NCBI GenBank assembly: GCA_001600495.1
Contig: BCKE01000068.1
Coordinates: forward strand, 150,630-214,629
From: Pilasporangium apinafurcum
Taxonomy: Eukaryota; Oomycota; Peronosporomycetes; Pythiales; Pythiaceae
Length of the DNA: 64,000 nt
Direction: 5' to 3'
Position numbers and translations under genes: made by a program. The notes below the pieces were generated by a model. That model ran no database searches. It was given only the letters and a program-made list of their open reading frames with translations, and was not told the DNA's origin. The stretch's first letter is position 1, and every line of letters starts with the position of its first letter. This document shows, piece after piece, positions 1-11,818 of this stretch.

Positions 1-344
1 ACTTCAAATGATGACTGCCGAGACTGCATTTTTGACTGATAGATACAAAACCCATTTCCTCTTCTTTTTCCATTTTAACTTACTTGAAGTACCTCCACAT
101 CCTACTATTACTTGTCCATGGATGCATTTGGAGACAAAATCCACGCGTAGAGTGAGAAAAACGGTGATGTACGCATGTCTTCTCACTTTATGTGAGATGT
201 CTTTTCTGCCTTAAAGAACCCCGTGCAATGGTAATCAATATTTGATACTGATGATCCATAAAGACGTAAATGCATCATGCATGTGTTACGACTTACTTCC
301 AATTGCATTTATAGCTCCTTCCTAAATCTACTACTTGCGTTTCT

Positions 345-1276
345 TCATTGTTCGGATGGGAAATCTGTCGTAGCTGAGACACTCGCCCATTCCTCTAGAC
401 GTGCAGAATCTCGAGCAAGCACTTCCCGCATCACCTTGACTGCATCACTGCCCAATGCAAAACGATCCGGCAGTGTTTTTCCCTCCAGACTCGCGCATCG
501 CCCAGTCTTGGTCAAGTACTCGACAATCAACTGCGCGCCTTTTAGCGGATCACCTGGCTGGGTACCGCCAAGTTTCACGTACATGTCCAACACAGGTTTT
601 GTATACGACTCCAGCGCTTCACGTGGCTTGCCCACATGGATGCCGCCGGTTTTCAGAACATCTGTCCGAAAATGCCCTGGTTCGATAACTGTTACTTCGA
701 CTCCGAAGTGGGCTGATTCTTCACGCAATGCGAGTGATAGACCAGCGACAGCAAATTTACTAGCGCAGTAGGGACCAGCGAGAGGGAGTGCGGTCCAACC
801 AGCGATAGAGCCCATGTTGGCAATCACACCGCTACGTTGTTGACGCATGTAAGGCAACACTGCGCGCGCGACTTTGAAGACACCAAAGACATTAACATTG
901 AACTGGTTGAAGAATTCTTGGTCACTGAACATAAAACAAGTGCGTAAAGCTGATCGCTTTGTGTGTCTGACATAGATAAATACTATAGAACATACCTGAA
1001 CTCTTCGACAGAACCAAGTATACCAAAGCCAGCATTGTTGAAGAGAATATCTATCTGTCCATAAACAGCAAATCCCTCAGCGACGACTTTGTCAATCTCT
1101 GCTTCCCCCCATGTCACATCCAACACGAGTGTCGTCGCCCCTTTCGCCTTGAGATCTTCCATCGATGGCAAATCGAGCCCTGTGGCTAACACGCGGTCAC
1201 CATGAGCGAGTGCGGCGAGCGCTGTTGCACGGCCGATGCCTGTGGAGCAGCCAGTGATCAACCAGACTTTGGACAT
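345..1276 (-). CDS. Short-chain dehydrogenase/reductase (SDR) paralogue 1
   Basis: Classical SDR oxidoreductase, predicted to be a cytosolic NAD(P)-dependent enzyme of 286 aa; the substrate cannot be told. Exons are 1276..996 and 924..345, with an intron at 995..925 (GTATG...CAG, 71 nt) that joins VEEF-S-DQEF in frame. The N-terminal Rossmann motif is TGCSTGIG, followed by NNAG, the GSIAG serine region and the catalytic YCASK. The start is the ATG before SKVWLITG; an upstream in-frame ATG would add about 31 residues ahead of the nucleotide-binding strand and is less likely. It diverges from SDR paralogue 2 across a 731-bp gap and shares its intron position with both other copies. The family is certain and the splice model strong. 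Confidence 0.88.
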
Positions 1277-1534
1277 GTGTGGATGGATATTTGGCACGAT
1301 CGATCTTTTTCGGAAATGACAGGATCTTTCTGCACCAAAAAGGATCTTTTGCACATGCTTCAATACCATAAAACGGACTAGACCCTAGGAAAGGATTTGC
1401 AAAACCGATGCAACACTCCAGCTAAATTGAGCACATGCCTTTGTACATAAACACCATTGCGAGGTACTTGTTTCGGCTGTCAAATTGAGGATTTCGGCAC
1501 AGAATATCTTACTTTGGAGTCTATATCCCCCATT

Positions 1535-1800
1535 TCTACCACTTCTAAGATATATTTTGACCTGATTTTTGAAGCGAATTAATCCCTATCGATAGAAGTA
1601 GAAATATGTTTTGAATTCTCCGCAAGGAGCTCTTTTCAGCACCATTCTTCTTTACAAGAACGGGTGCGAATCCATGACAGTGCATATCCGAGGAGATCGA
1701 GTGCATAGAAAATCAAAGTGATTGTCCAGAAAACGTGGTGCGGTAGTATCGGTGCGAAAGGAAGGCAAAGATCACACATACGAGGTTATATGTCTGCGTT
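1535..1800 (+). mobile_element. TnpB/Fanzor-type element fragment, copy 1
   Basis: This stretch aligns by eye with 17290-17525 and, in its first part, with 63119-63270. Shared landmarks are CCCATTTCT/CCACTTCT, CTATCGATAGAA, GACAGTGCAT, CCGAGGAGAT and a segment reading RKEGKDHTYE that matches RKEAKDHTYD in copy 2. The zinc-ribbon and RuvC-III end seen in copy 2 is missing, so this is a truncated relic. It occupies the shared upstream region of the divergent SDR genes 1 and 2. The identification rests on similarity to copy 2 and not on a domain of its own. Confidence 0.55.
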
Positions 1801-2007
1801 TCTCATAAAACGGTGATGAAAATCCCTTTCTGCACATGGAAATCTTTTTCTATGCTTTCTTTTAGTTTTGATATGCGACTGTTCACTTTTTCTTCGCATC
1901 CATTCATTCATCCCCGTTAGTTGTGTTTATCTCATTCGACCCATTAACGAAATTGTGTTGATCGACCAGTGCCTAGCCTTCTACAAAACTTGTGTACACA
2001 CAACATC

Positions 2008-2942
2008 ATGGCCAGCAAGAAAGTTTGGTTCATCACTGGTTGCTGTAGTGGATTCGGCCGTGAAATCGCGCTCGCTGCGCTGGCTCATGGTCACAAAGTC
2101 ATCGCCACTGGACTGGATCTATCATCCATGGAAGATCTTAACACGAACGGAGCAACCACTTTGATGCTGGACGTCACATGGGATGAACAAATGATTCAAC
2201 AAACCGTCGATAAGGCAGTGCAAGTGCACGGGAAGACCGACATTCTTGTCAACAACGCTGGTTTTTTTCTTCTTGGTGCCATCGAGGAGCTCAGGTCTAT
2301 AAAATATATATGCACAGACTACACAATTATTATGTTGAGGAAAATCGCTGACGAGAAGTCTCTGTTTGAAATTCTAGCACCGCGGAAATCCAACGACAGT
2401 TCGATGTCAATGTGTTTGGGCTGCTCAAGGTCACACGAGCCATGTCACCATACATGCGTAAGCAGCATAGTGGTGTGATTGCCAATATGGGCTCCATGAC
2501 TAGCTGGTATGCCTCACCAGCCGCAGGTGCATATGCTGCTTCCAAATTTGCTGTGGCTGGGTTTTCGCTCGCGTTACGGGAAGAAATGGCACCGTTTGGT
2601 GTGGAAGTAATTGTAATCGAGCCTGGTCATTTTCGTACGAATGTTTTGGGAAAAAATCTGGTCAAACCTCAGGACCAGCGTGAGGAACTAAATGAAGTTA
2701 CACAGCCTACCGCGCAGCGCATTGCCGATATCAACGGGAAGCAACCAGGAGATCCAGCGAAAGCAGCGCAGTTGTTGGTTGAATTATTGACCAAAACGGG
2801 CAGGTGTTCCGGTCGAGAACTACCGAGTCGGCTGTTGTTAGGCAGTGATGCATTGAAAAACGTGAGAAAAGCGCTAGATGATAACCGCAAACGTGTGGAC
2901 GAGTGGGCGGATCTTTCAGTTGTGACAGATAACACGCCATGA
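2008..2942 (+). CDS. Short-chain dehydrogenase/reductase (SDR) paralogue 2
   Basis: A 283-aa SDR enzyme. Exons are 2008..2294 and 2378..2942, with an 83-nt intron (GTCTAT...CTAG) at the same codon as in the neighbouring paralogues. The reading frame continues as EELSTAEIQRQFDVNVFG across the junction. Visible motifs are TGCCSGFG for cofactor binding, NNAG, GSMTSW and the catalytic YAASK. The ATG precedes ASKKVWFITG, matching the start of the other two copies. Substrate is unknown. The upstream gap holds the transposon fragment at 1535-1800. A pyrimidine-rich stretch near 1905-1915 could be the initiator region, but that is weak. Confidence 0.88.
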
Positions 2943-3476
2943 AAACAGAAGACGGGCAAACATGAAACTATTCTGGGTGGCTGCTAGTTGTTATAGCATG
3001 GATTGTAGTTGAGTTTAAATTGATTCTATGATTGAACGTATTGCATCTGTTTACCAAAACTCTATACTTTCCATGTCATAATAAGTGTACTGATCCATTC
3101 TATTACTATCAGAATCATCGCACTTGTTCAAACGATATGAAGTGTCAAAATTTGCCATCAATACCACTGACTTAAGGATCTCAATGTGGGCACTTGACCG
3201 TCGATCACAACCGATGACACGTCAAAAGCAGACAAATAAAACAAGTAACTTTTCTTTAGTCATTCCTTTACTGATGCATAAGATGAAGTTGCATGTGAAT
3301 GCATATTTTGAACGTATTCGATACTGTTTTCTGTGAATTTCTTTTTGCTGAAATAGGCTACGAACAACTATTACAATCCAATGCTTTTCTTTTTTTTAAT
3401 GAATATGACAATAAAGAAATTGCAGGTTAGTTTGTGAATACCTCATATCCTTGTCCTCCATTAAATTCCTTTCATG
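2943..3476. other. Intergenic, convergent SDR 3' ends
   Basis: Lies between the stops of two convergent SDR genes. It is AT-rich, with an AATAAAGAAA-type stretch near 3410 that could serve polyadenylation. No gene or repeat was recognised. Confidence 0.4.
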
Positions 3477-4430
3477 TTATGGAGCAACATCAGTAGCAGC
3501 TGAAACCTCAACCCACTCTTCCACGCGCTGATTGCTTTCTGCCAGCACATCGCGCACCCTTTTCACAGCGTCACTACCCAACAACAGCCGACTCGGCAGT
3601 CTCTCATCGGCTTTCCGGTTTGAACATATGCCACTTTTCGTCAAGAAATCCACAATCACTTGCGCGCCTTTGACGATATCATTGGGTTCTGCACCTTTCA
3701 TCGCTTCGTAGATTGCGGCCGTAGGGGTCGTAAAGTTTTTCAATTCATCCAACGGATTGCCTACGCTTTTGTAATGTGAACGAATGAGTTGTGTGGGAAA
3801 GACACCCGGTTCAATCACCGTCACATCCACGCCATAGCCTTTAACTTCTTCACGTAATGCCAGAGACAGACCCGAAACAGCATGTTTTGTGGCTGCGTAG
3901 ATGCCAGTCAGTGGTGGTCCAAACCATGCTGTGAGTGATCCAATGTTGGCGATGATACCGTTTTGCTGCTTGCGCATATAAGGCAGCACTGCACGGATCA
4001 CACGCAGTGTGCCAAATACATTGACGCTAAAATGCTTGTTCACTTCTTCAGCACTATTTATGAGATAAGCGGAGAAAGTAACATAAGAAGAAAAGTGGTG
4101 AACACACCGTCATCTGGATACTGTCACGAAGCGCACATTCTGTTACCTGAACTCTTCAATGGCTCCCATGATCAAAATCCCCCCGTTATTGACGAGGATG
4201 TCAATCCTTCCGTGGATATTGACAGCGTGTTGTACCACATTTTGCACTTGTTGGTCGTTCCATGTGATATCTAGCGCCAGTGTTGTCGCGCCTTTCGCTT
4301 GAAGATCGGATAATGATGATGTGTCCAGCCCCGTCGCGATGACTTTATCACCGTGAGCAAGTGCAGCGAATGCGATTGCGCGGCCGAAACCAGTGGAGCA
4401 GCCAGTGATGAACCAGACGTTCGTTGACAT
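3477..4430 (-). CDS. Short-chain dehydrogenase/reductase (SDR) paralogue 3
   Basis: A 286-aa SDR enzyme. Exons are 4430..4147 and 4053..3477, with a 93-nt intron (GTAACA...ATAG) at the conserved position, giving EEFSAEEVNKHFSVNVFG across the junction. Motifs are TGCSTGFG, NNGG (the usual NNAG has Ala replaced by Gly), GSLTAW and the catalytic YAATK. The first true ATG is at 4430, before STNVWFITG; the frame extends slightly further only through a TTG codon. It is convergent with SDR 2. The NNAG change and several substitutions near the active site suggest that its substrate differs from that of copies 1 and 2, which is inference. Confidence 0.87.
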
Positions 4431-5077
4431 GGACGGCAATAAAAAACAGATTGAGCTGTATGTGTGTTGAGATCAGATAAAAAGAAAATGAGAGGCTAGA
4501 CTCCGACGTCAGATAGTTATAGCAGTTAGTTGTTCATCATGGGGATGGGAACTACAAAATCTTGCTGGCGCAATCAGCAGTCATTAATAAACTCGCATGT
4601 AAGATACCACTAGATACATCATGCAACATCTACCGGACTTTCTGGAATTGCATACTCTTTGCACGATCGGGCAGCACATACGTCGAGTGGACTCGTAAGA
4701 AATGATCAATCGGAGGCGTCGAAAAAGAAGCTACCACTGATCTCAACTCGAGTGCTTGTGAAGGTTGTCTTGATTCCATTTCCTACTTTGGTGTAGCTCC
4801 TGCGCCATCATTTGATCGCGCTGGATGTTGCAAATGGGTACATTTTGTATCTTGTCCAATCAGAACACGACATGTGGAAATTTTGCAATATTACCTCACT
4901 TGAGTGACTATTGCGATGCAATTGTGACAGTGAGCGTGTGAGTAAATCTTTCTCCTCATCGACCAACACAAACCGTAGCATGCAACAACAAAAAAAATGC
5001 ATTAACACTTTTGTCAATTGCGAACACACTCATCCTATCTCTGCATCAATAAATAAAGCTTTGTTTTTGTTTTTCCT
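4431..5077. other. Intergenic region
   Basis: Contains the promoter side of SDR 3 and the 3' side of the PH-domain gene. No further coding or repeat signal was recognised. Confidence 0.4.
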
Positions 5078-5860
5078 TTATTTCACGTTCAACTGTTGTT
5101 GGTTTACAGACTTCTTCTTTGTTTTCACCGGCCAATGGCTCGCCAACTCGGTCAGCACCGCTTTGCAACGCGCGCCTAGACTCGATCGTTGATGAATTGC
5201 AGGATCCTTACAGGAAAGAGTCGAGGAACGAAAGTTTTCGGATTTCCGACTGTATCTACTCGCCGTACTGTTTCGTGTGGGCAGTCGCTCGAAAGCCTCC
5301 TCAGGAAGCTCTTGGATCGCAGATTCTATACATGCAACCCATTTCTCAAATCTGCATGCATCGCAGAGGTACAGCTGTACGCTCATTTCGGTTCTCACAT
5401 CTGTTAGCGTCATAACCCGCTGCTTCTCTTGCACATCGATATGCGTAACCACCATGCATACCAACAAACTTTTGGCTGTGGCTTCTTGGTACTGGTAAAG
5501 CCACAACTGGCCAGCATGGAAGACGGCAAACATTTTTGTCCAGCATTCGGGGTGATTCAGTGCGTCACGCTGCCAATAGACCCAGTCAGCCAAAGGCTCA
5601 GATGGTTGTCGACAGTCTGTAGCTTCTTCCGCAATTACATTCGTCTTTCGTCTTTGATCCCCTGAATATTCCAATGAAGCAACATCTTCTACTGTCGTAT
5701 CAAGATCACTACATGTCGTTAGCTCGGTTGATCGCAGACTCGACGCAGATGAAGGGGAGATTGACGAAGATACAGTCGCTGCTGAGGACCGTTGTGGCTG
5801 CAGGCGGTGATGGCAGGTGTTGAACACCGTAAAGTTGGAGGACCACCGCGCTGTTTCCAT
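5078..5860 (-). CDS. PH-domain protein, paralogue a
   Basis: Single-exon gene of 260 aa. A Ser-rich N-terminal stretch is followed by a pleckstrin-homology-like domain at about residues 90-190. The domain starts at WVYWQRDALNHPECWTK, runs through successive beta strands (LWLYQY, LYLCDACRF) and ends in a helix with the conserved Trp (FEKWVACI). A basic C-terminal tail contains RCKAVLTEL. No transmembrane segment or signal peptide is seen. The first ATG (before ETARW) was chosen; the frame opens upstream only through GTG. Paralogues lie at 18791 and 20276. The usual PH role is binding phosphoinositides or proteins at membranes, but no ligand can be assigned here. The fold is inferred from pattern only. 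Confidence 0.75.
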   Translation of the reverse strand: METARWSSNFTVFNTCHHRLQPQRSSAATVSSSISPSSASSLRSTELTTCSDLDTTVEDVASLEYSGDQRRKTNVIAEEATDCRQPSEPLADWVYWQRDALNHPECWTKMFAVFHAGQLWLYQYQEATAKSLLVCMVVTHIDVQEKQRVMTLTDVRTEMSVQLYLCDACRFEKWVACIESAIQELPEEAFERLPTRNSTASRYSRKSENFRSSTLSCKDPAIHQRSSLGARCKAVLTELASHWPVKTKKKSVNQQQLNVK

Positions 5861-6480
5861 TGTCCCATTGCGGAATGTAGCGAAAAGCAGGTGCACTAAG
5901 AAATGACAGCGGAGGAGGAGGATGCAAAGGAAGAGGAGATGGCTCGATCCCTGCTCCCTGTCCCTGTAGCTCCCTGCTGGTGGCGCTCAAAATCGAAAAT
6001 GGGAACCGTGTGACTCAAATGACGGGGGGACTCGTATAAATAATACTTCATAAGATGCAGCCAATCGTCAGTCATTTTTTGCGACGCACCGAGTAAAGCG
6101 ACGAGCGTGTAGTGCCAAGCCATCGAAATCCAAAAGCAGCACATTCCCTCAACGGTTGCATGGCGTGCATGTCCATTTGGCTATTTTCTGGAACGGCCGA
6201 CCGTGAGACGTTGAAGTTCAATGGTGGAATCAAGATACACAATTTTTATTGGTTAATAATAGATAAATCTAGTAAAATATCAATCTATTATTGGATAAAA
6301 TTCGAACAAAGCAATTTTAAAAGGCAGTTTGGGATTTTTTTGCTGGTTTAGTAGATTGTCCCATAACCGAAGCTTCCTCGACCAGTAAACATGTTTCATA
6401 ATTAGAAGGTGAGTTTTACACCCCACATTTGCATCCAAAGCAGCCTCTTCCTATGAATCATTTCCATCACTTCTCAATCA
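5861..6480. other. Intergenic region
   Basis: Promoter side of the PH gene: the minus strand carries a TCATTTCTTAGTG initiator-like stretch near 5895-5910. From about 6240 it becomes AT-rich with tandem-like TTATTGG motifs that may belong to the end of the adjacent decayed transposon. No gene was seen. Confidence 0.35.
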
Positions 6481-6489
6481 CACACTTGA

Positions 6490-7450
6490 CTGCAACACTA
6501 TCATCACAATGGAAGATCAGACCAACCGTCAACCACAGGCAACGGATGGATACAGATAGTGGCTGAACTCGGTGTGTCTCGTGGTGGAACAATCCTCTCT
6601 TGTTTTGTTGTTTCTCACGTCGTAAGATTCAAAATGGTGAAAGTAGGTGCAGTGATTCTTTTTTGCTGACGGTTACCAGCATACGGACTAACTGTGTGGA
6701 CGCGTTTGAGATTGTTAGACTCCCACGCTCTCCAAAGATACTCTTCCTACACTCTATTCTGCTCGTCATAGTTCTGGTGGTCTTGGAGGTCTATGTAGAA
6801 GAGACATGGTGAGCGTAAGAATGTTCTTCGGCACATTGACGTCTCGCTCTCAGATGATTCTTCGCTCGTTGTTGCTGTAACGGAGAACCTGATAGGAGTC
6901 CTAGTTCATCGAGCTGGTATCCGTGCTCAACGCGCAATTTGTTCTAATAAAGCGACTGGTGCGCTATGCTGGCATGGTCTAATTCATTTACACTACACGA
7001 CGCCATCCGTGAGCCTTTTTTACTCGGCTATTTACAAGTCTAAAACGCATACATACGTGACAATTTGCAATTCTCTGTCAACCAGAAACCACCACGAGAC
7101 ATCATATATGTGTATGAATTTCACTGTTAATATGCAGTCTGAGTCCAATTAGTCGCTACCCGACTCGGACAATTCCCCTCCACTAGATTCTAGTTTGTTG
7201 TCACTCTCGCTGTCATCGATATCCTGTCCTGAACTCCAGTTGATCGAACTCGTGTGGGGCGCAATAAATAACAAGATTGCCTATAACCCAGTCGCCACAA
7301 TGCAGGATCTGGAGTCGAGCATGAAAAAGTGCCAACCGGAGATAAACGGGCATTTGAATTGGCGCATGGGAAAAGGCGCTAGGATACGACGAGAGGTATT
7401 GTAGCATTGACGAAGAAAAAGCTATGATGGCGATAGATGACGATGATTTG
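6490..7450 (+). pseudogene. Decayed Tc1/mariner (IS630)-superfamily transposase
   Basis: Two landmarks identify it. Near 6560-6650 the translation gives an ELGVSRG helix-turn-helix-like segment and, in another frame, RRKIQNGE. Near 7215-7330 it gives CPELQLIELVWGAINNKIA, the typical end of a DDE transposase catalytic core (usual form SPxLNPIExxW). Between them the frame is interrupted many times and no catalytic DDE triad can be followed, so this is a dead copy. No clear terminal inverted repeats were delimited, so the limits are approximate. Confidence 0.6.
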
Positions 7451-7784
7451 AGAGGTTGTAGTGAGGATAGTGAATGGCTTAAATAAAATATGCACAATGA
7501 AATATACCAGATGCATTAATTGAATAACGATATCGGATTTATCTCTTTCAGTTTTTGAAGTTTGTACGATTAACGTAGTACACTAGAAGCTAATTTATCT
7601 CTAGTTTCATGTGCCAGTATGCTTTTATAGCGGTCAAGGATAACTGACAGACCTAAATGGTGTACGATTCCATGTGGTGAGTACTATAAACCCAAACTGT
7701 AGTGGTTATTATTGATACAATTATACAAATCTATACACATAGGTAACACGAACTGACAATACATTTTGCTAACAATAGTCCACA

Positions 7785-8680
7785 TCACTTTCTTGATCGC
7801 TTGCAGATACTACCAGCACTTGGTGGAGCAGTGGCCGTAGCAGGTGATTCCGTTACCGGTGACTTGGAAGCTTCAGTCCCAATTTCCAATGTTGGTGCAG
7901 TGCTAGTGGTAATGGCAGTTGGCGTAGCAGTCGTGGCAATTGGTGTCGTGGTGGTTGCAGACGATGACCCTGAAGTCGCGGATGAAGAAGAAGTAGCGCC
8001 TTGCAATGGGACACAACTAGCTATTATTACAAATAGAAATGATACGTTAAACTCACATTAGATTGAGCAAGCGAATCATGGGAGTAGCTGCACTAAATAC
8101 TTACTGTAGACTTGAAATGGTTAAAGTGTGTTGCCAGCCAGTAGAACGTAAGGCGAGATTTTCCCTCTCATTTCGCTTCGTCAGAAGGGATATCGATCCC
8201 CTGAAAGACGCGGCAATCCTCTTGGAACGCGACGACGATATCATCATCACACCACGCCTCACATGGACCTGGATGGATAATGTTCTTTACGCAGTTACCA
8301 TACTCGAGATGATCTGGTAGTGGCTGAGGATCAGCATCAGGAATGGAGAAGCCGCACTCAAGCGTACCACCTTCCAGCCGATTGTCATAATCATCCGTAA
8401 TGACCTGGTTCGTCAAGATGAACTCTTTCAAGCTGCTCCAGTTGCCAGCCGCGTAGTTGGTCTTGAAATTAGCAGCGTTCTTCTCAGCATCTCCCGTCTA
8501 GTAGTCCGACTCGAGAGGTATTTTATCCATATTGACCCATGTGGTGTAGAAGTTCTTCTTGTCGGTGGTGAACTTGGTTTCAGGAAGCAAGAGGAAACCA
8601 TGACCATGCACCGATTCGATGAGAACTGTTGTGGCGATTGCAAGAGCACCCAAAACTAGATGCGTCTTGGCCGCAAGCAT
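7785..8680 (-). pseudogene. LPMO (AA17-type) pseudogene, copy A
   Basis: Clearly homologous to the intact genes at 10968 and 12248. It has a signal peptide followed by HGFLLLPETKF, then TLECGFSIPDADPQPLPDH, then IIHPGPCEAWCDDD, and a spliced tail SCVPLQG ending CKRSRK. Expected exons are 8680..8105 and 8020..7785, with the intron where its paralogues have it. It is broken: a TAG at 8500-8498 replaces the Trp of the DYWTGDAEKN segment, a TGA at 8170-8168 replaces a conserved Cys, and one base is missing near 8120 just before the splice donor. The secreted enzyme cannot be made. Decay looks recent, because the rest still aligns codon by codon. Confidence 0.88.
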
Positions 8681-10901
8681 AGCTGGTGAACAGGGTTGAG
8701 CTGGAGATAGAGTAAGACTTGAAGTGAAAGATGAAAATTAGAAAATTACCGCTAAGCATTTGACAATCTTATACAACTAGAACCTACAGTATACCATAGA
8801 GTGATTCATTCTGTTTGCTCTTATGGTCTGTCGAATGAAGCATCGCTCATATATGCACCAATACCATCAGTGTCTGTAAAGGATAGAAAGGATATGTGCT
8901 TGGTGCCAAAGTCAGAGGTATCTTCGTTAGGCGTGCTCACCATCTCTCAGCACTAACAGACCTGCTGGTTTGTACTAATCACCCAACGTAAAGTTGCTTA
9001 GTGTTTGATTTATCAAACTGTGGTATTTTTTGTGCTTGGGGTTTAGGCTATGCAGGTAGGTCGAAGAGCTCTTTTGTATGTCAGGTTTGATATAATTATC
9101 AGCTGATCGTGGGAACTCTTTTCATCGCTTTTTGTTCGCTGGTACACGCAAATACACAAGATGTATAGTATACTTATAGCGTTCGGATCAAAAATGAATT
9201 CTTCTTCTGATCCAACTCACATTCAGAAATGAAACCCGACAGTTGTGCGTGGAATGATGCTTCAATTCATCATGTTCGATTCTGCGAACTTACTAGTGCA
9301 ATAGCTGAGCTAATTGGCGACCATGTACTCAATGCTCTCAGTTATTGTTCGTGAAGTGAAAAACTGACCAAGCCTTGGAGTCTTATTTAGTTCGTAACGA
9401 ATATTCGACTGGGTACAGTATCAATTACACGAAGCTTCACATCAGATGCGGTTTTCAAATTGATTTGTCTATCTGTGTGAAATTTTCTATTCGAAAGCCT
9501 GCGCATCTATGTGATCTATAATACTTGCTGGTCGTCATTCCCTATCAGTTAGTATGGTATGCGACGATTTGCCTGCTAAGATTTGTGTTGGCTTGGTAAC
9601 ACAGAAAGTGCTGCACGTCGACTCGAACAAAATCAGGCCATAAAATCAATCAGAATGCTCTCTTTTGGATTTTTGCAGAATGAGAACATAGAGACGTTCT
9701 ACTAAGAATGAGTAAATTCTCAACCAGTAACGGCCAGGCACACGCAAGATGTTTCTCGAGAAAATCATCACAAAGGTATTTTGAAGATGCTTCATCATTC
9801 AGAACCAGAAAAAAGAACAGGGTTAGATACTGCTCTCCTTTTGTGGAGTAGCTTCTGATGAAATCACATGCCATTGGTGAGCGTCAATATGTTCTGTTGT
9901 TGGCTATAGTGGACATAGCTGTCTAGTAGAAGAGTTAGCGCAGCATTGATACGATAGAATTAACAGACAAGATCACGAGCGTAGATCAACTCGCCCATAG
10001 ATAAATGGTTCAATGCTTTTGCACACACGTCATCACGGTCGATGTCGCAAAGTGCCTACGTCTGTATATCTTTGATGAACTTGACAGTCATTGTAGATGA
10101 TTGTTTAGGAGATTCAGCGTATGTGAGATACAAAACCCACTTTCTGAATACCATATAAGTCGATTAGTACAAAACAGAATGGTCATTAGTAGCAGACTAT
10201 CAAAGGCAGATGGTAAACGAATTTGAAAAATCAATGGACTACAGCTGCAAGCAACGAGCGTCTGTAGATGCCGCCGATTCAATGCTGCAATCGTACAAGA
10301 ATGCAGAGGATATGATACACCGTGGGAAAGTTCCCCACTTCGTTGTCTAGGGCATATGGTGATCTGGAGTCGATGATGAGTCCGACACCCGTACACCTAC
10401 TCCAAGACGCATTCTCACCTTCATATTATTTGAAACGAATGCAATTGAATAATGATCCAAAATGGTCTCTTGCTGCAATCCAGCAGCCTTTTTTGTTTGT
10501 CACATCCAAACAGCTGGCAGAGCCAGATGATTAGTACAACGAAAGTTTGTATTAGCTTTGCCTGAATCATCTTTTTCTGTTCACAAATGGCATGACTGTA
10601 CCACTTCGTGAACATGGCTCGACTTCTACCAACAGTGAAAAGTCCCCTTTACAATAATGAAAATGGTATTGATCCAATCTCACAAGCATCTCTTATAGTA
10701 GTACAACACAAAGTAGCTGCGAGTACGAACGAATGAAAACCAGGTCGCTAGCGGATTACTGTTGCGTTTATAGATCACACTAGTCAACATATGGAATTAA
10801 CGACTGTCGTGATCTTCCTATGGATCAGCCGCTGTAGAGGAAATTTGATCATGTTAACCTCCGTTGTTCTTGCCACTGACCAGCGGATTCGAACAGCAAG
10901 G
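8681..10901. other. Long intergenic region between divergent LPMO genes
   Basis: About 2.2 kb with no reading frame that resembles a protein, no tRNA-like boxes and no obvious repeats. It contains the promoter of pseudogene A at its left end and that of LPMO B at its right end. Confidence 0.4.
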
Positions 10902-10917
10902 GCTCATTTCTCAATTG
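10902..10917 (+). promoter_or_regulatory. Oomycete initiator-type core promoter of LPMO B
   Basis: The sequence GCTCATTTCTCAATTG matches the published oomycete initiator/flanking consensus GCTCATTYYNCAWTTT at all but its last position. It lies 50 bp before the ATG at 10968, which supports that start and argues against the longer upstream frame. Confidence 0.65.
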
Positions 10918-10967
10918 GTGCCATCCTTCTCACTACTCTGTTAACCCAAAGCCCCGCCAAGTTAAGA

Positions 10968-11818
10968 ATGCTGTCGCTCAAGAGCTCTATTTTTGTGGCC
11001 GCTTTGGCTATGGTGAACCTCGCGTCTCAGGTAGACGGTCATGGCTATTTGTTACTCCCGGAAACCAAGTTCACCACCGACAAGAAGAACTTCTACGCCA
11101 CATGGGTCAATATGGATAAAATACCCCCCGAATCGGACTACTGGACGGGAGATGCCGAGAAGAACGCCAACAATTTCAAAAAAAACTACAAGGCAGGCAA
11201 CTGGGCTAGTTTGAAAGATTTTATCCTGACCAACCAAGTCATGACGGATAATTACGAGAATCGACCCTCGGGTGGCACGCTCGAGTGCGGGTTCTCCATC
11301 CCCGATGCGGAGCCTCAGCCGCTACCAGATCATATTGAATATGGAAACTACAGGAAAGATATCATCCATCCTGGTCCATGTGAAGCGTGGTGTGATGACG
11401 AGATCATCGTTCCTTTTCAAGAGGATTGCCGAGTATACCAAGGTATCGACATCCCATACGACAAGTCGAAATGCGAGGGCAAGTCTCGCCTTACGTTCTA
11501 CTGGCTGGCAACACACTTTGGACCATTTCAAGTCTACAGTAAGTGCTTGTGATGGTATTTTGAGCATGGTTGTGGAACGTGATTCTAACATGGCTTGTTT
11601 TGTCGTTTCTAGCGAGTTGTGTTCCTCTCCAAGGCGCTGTAGCCTCAGAGGCGAATAGCACTACTCCCACTAATGCCCCTACGATCACGACGACGGCACC
11701 AGCAACAGAAGTCAGTGGCGAAGGGACCCAAGCGCCAACACCAGCGACGGTAGCCCCACCGACGTCCACGACAGCCCCAAGCGCTGGCCAAAACTGTAGA
11801 CGATCGCGCAAGTTGTAG
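10968..11818 (+). CDS. Secreted lytic polysaccharide monooxygenase, AA17-type, copy B
   Basis: 258 aa. Exons are 10968..11538 and 11613..11818 (74-nt intron, GTAAGT...CTAG), giving FQVY-T-SCVPLQG. The signal peptide of about 24 aa ends VDG, so the mature enzyme starts HGYLLLPETKF. A mature N-terminal His is the hallmark of LPMOs, where it forms half of the copper histidine brace. Cys-rich core motifs are LECGFSIPDAEPQPLPDH, HPGPCEAWCDDE and KCEGKSRLTFYWLATHF. Comparison with copy E suggests that mature His110 (of HPGPCE) is the second brace ligand and Tyr166 (of FQVY) the axial residue; this is inference. A low-complexity Thr/Ser/Pro tail ends CRRSRKL. Oomycete AA17 LPMOs oxidatively cleave pectin; substrate here is by family analogy. 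Confidence 0.87.

Noticed and set aside
10791-10967. In-frame upstream extension of LPMO B (ATG at 10791)
   Set aside because: It would bury the signal peptide about 60 residues inside the protein and start upstream of the initiator-type promoter at 10902.
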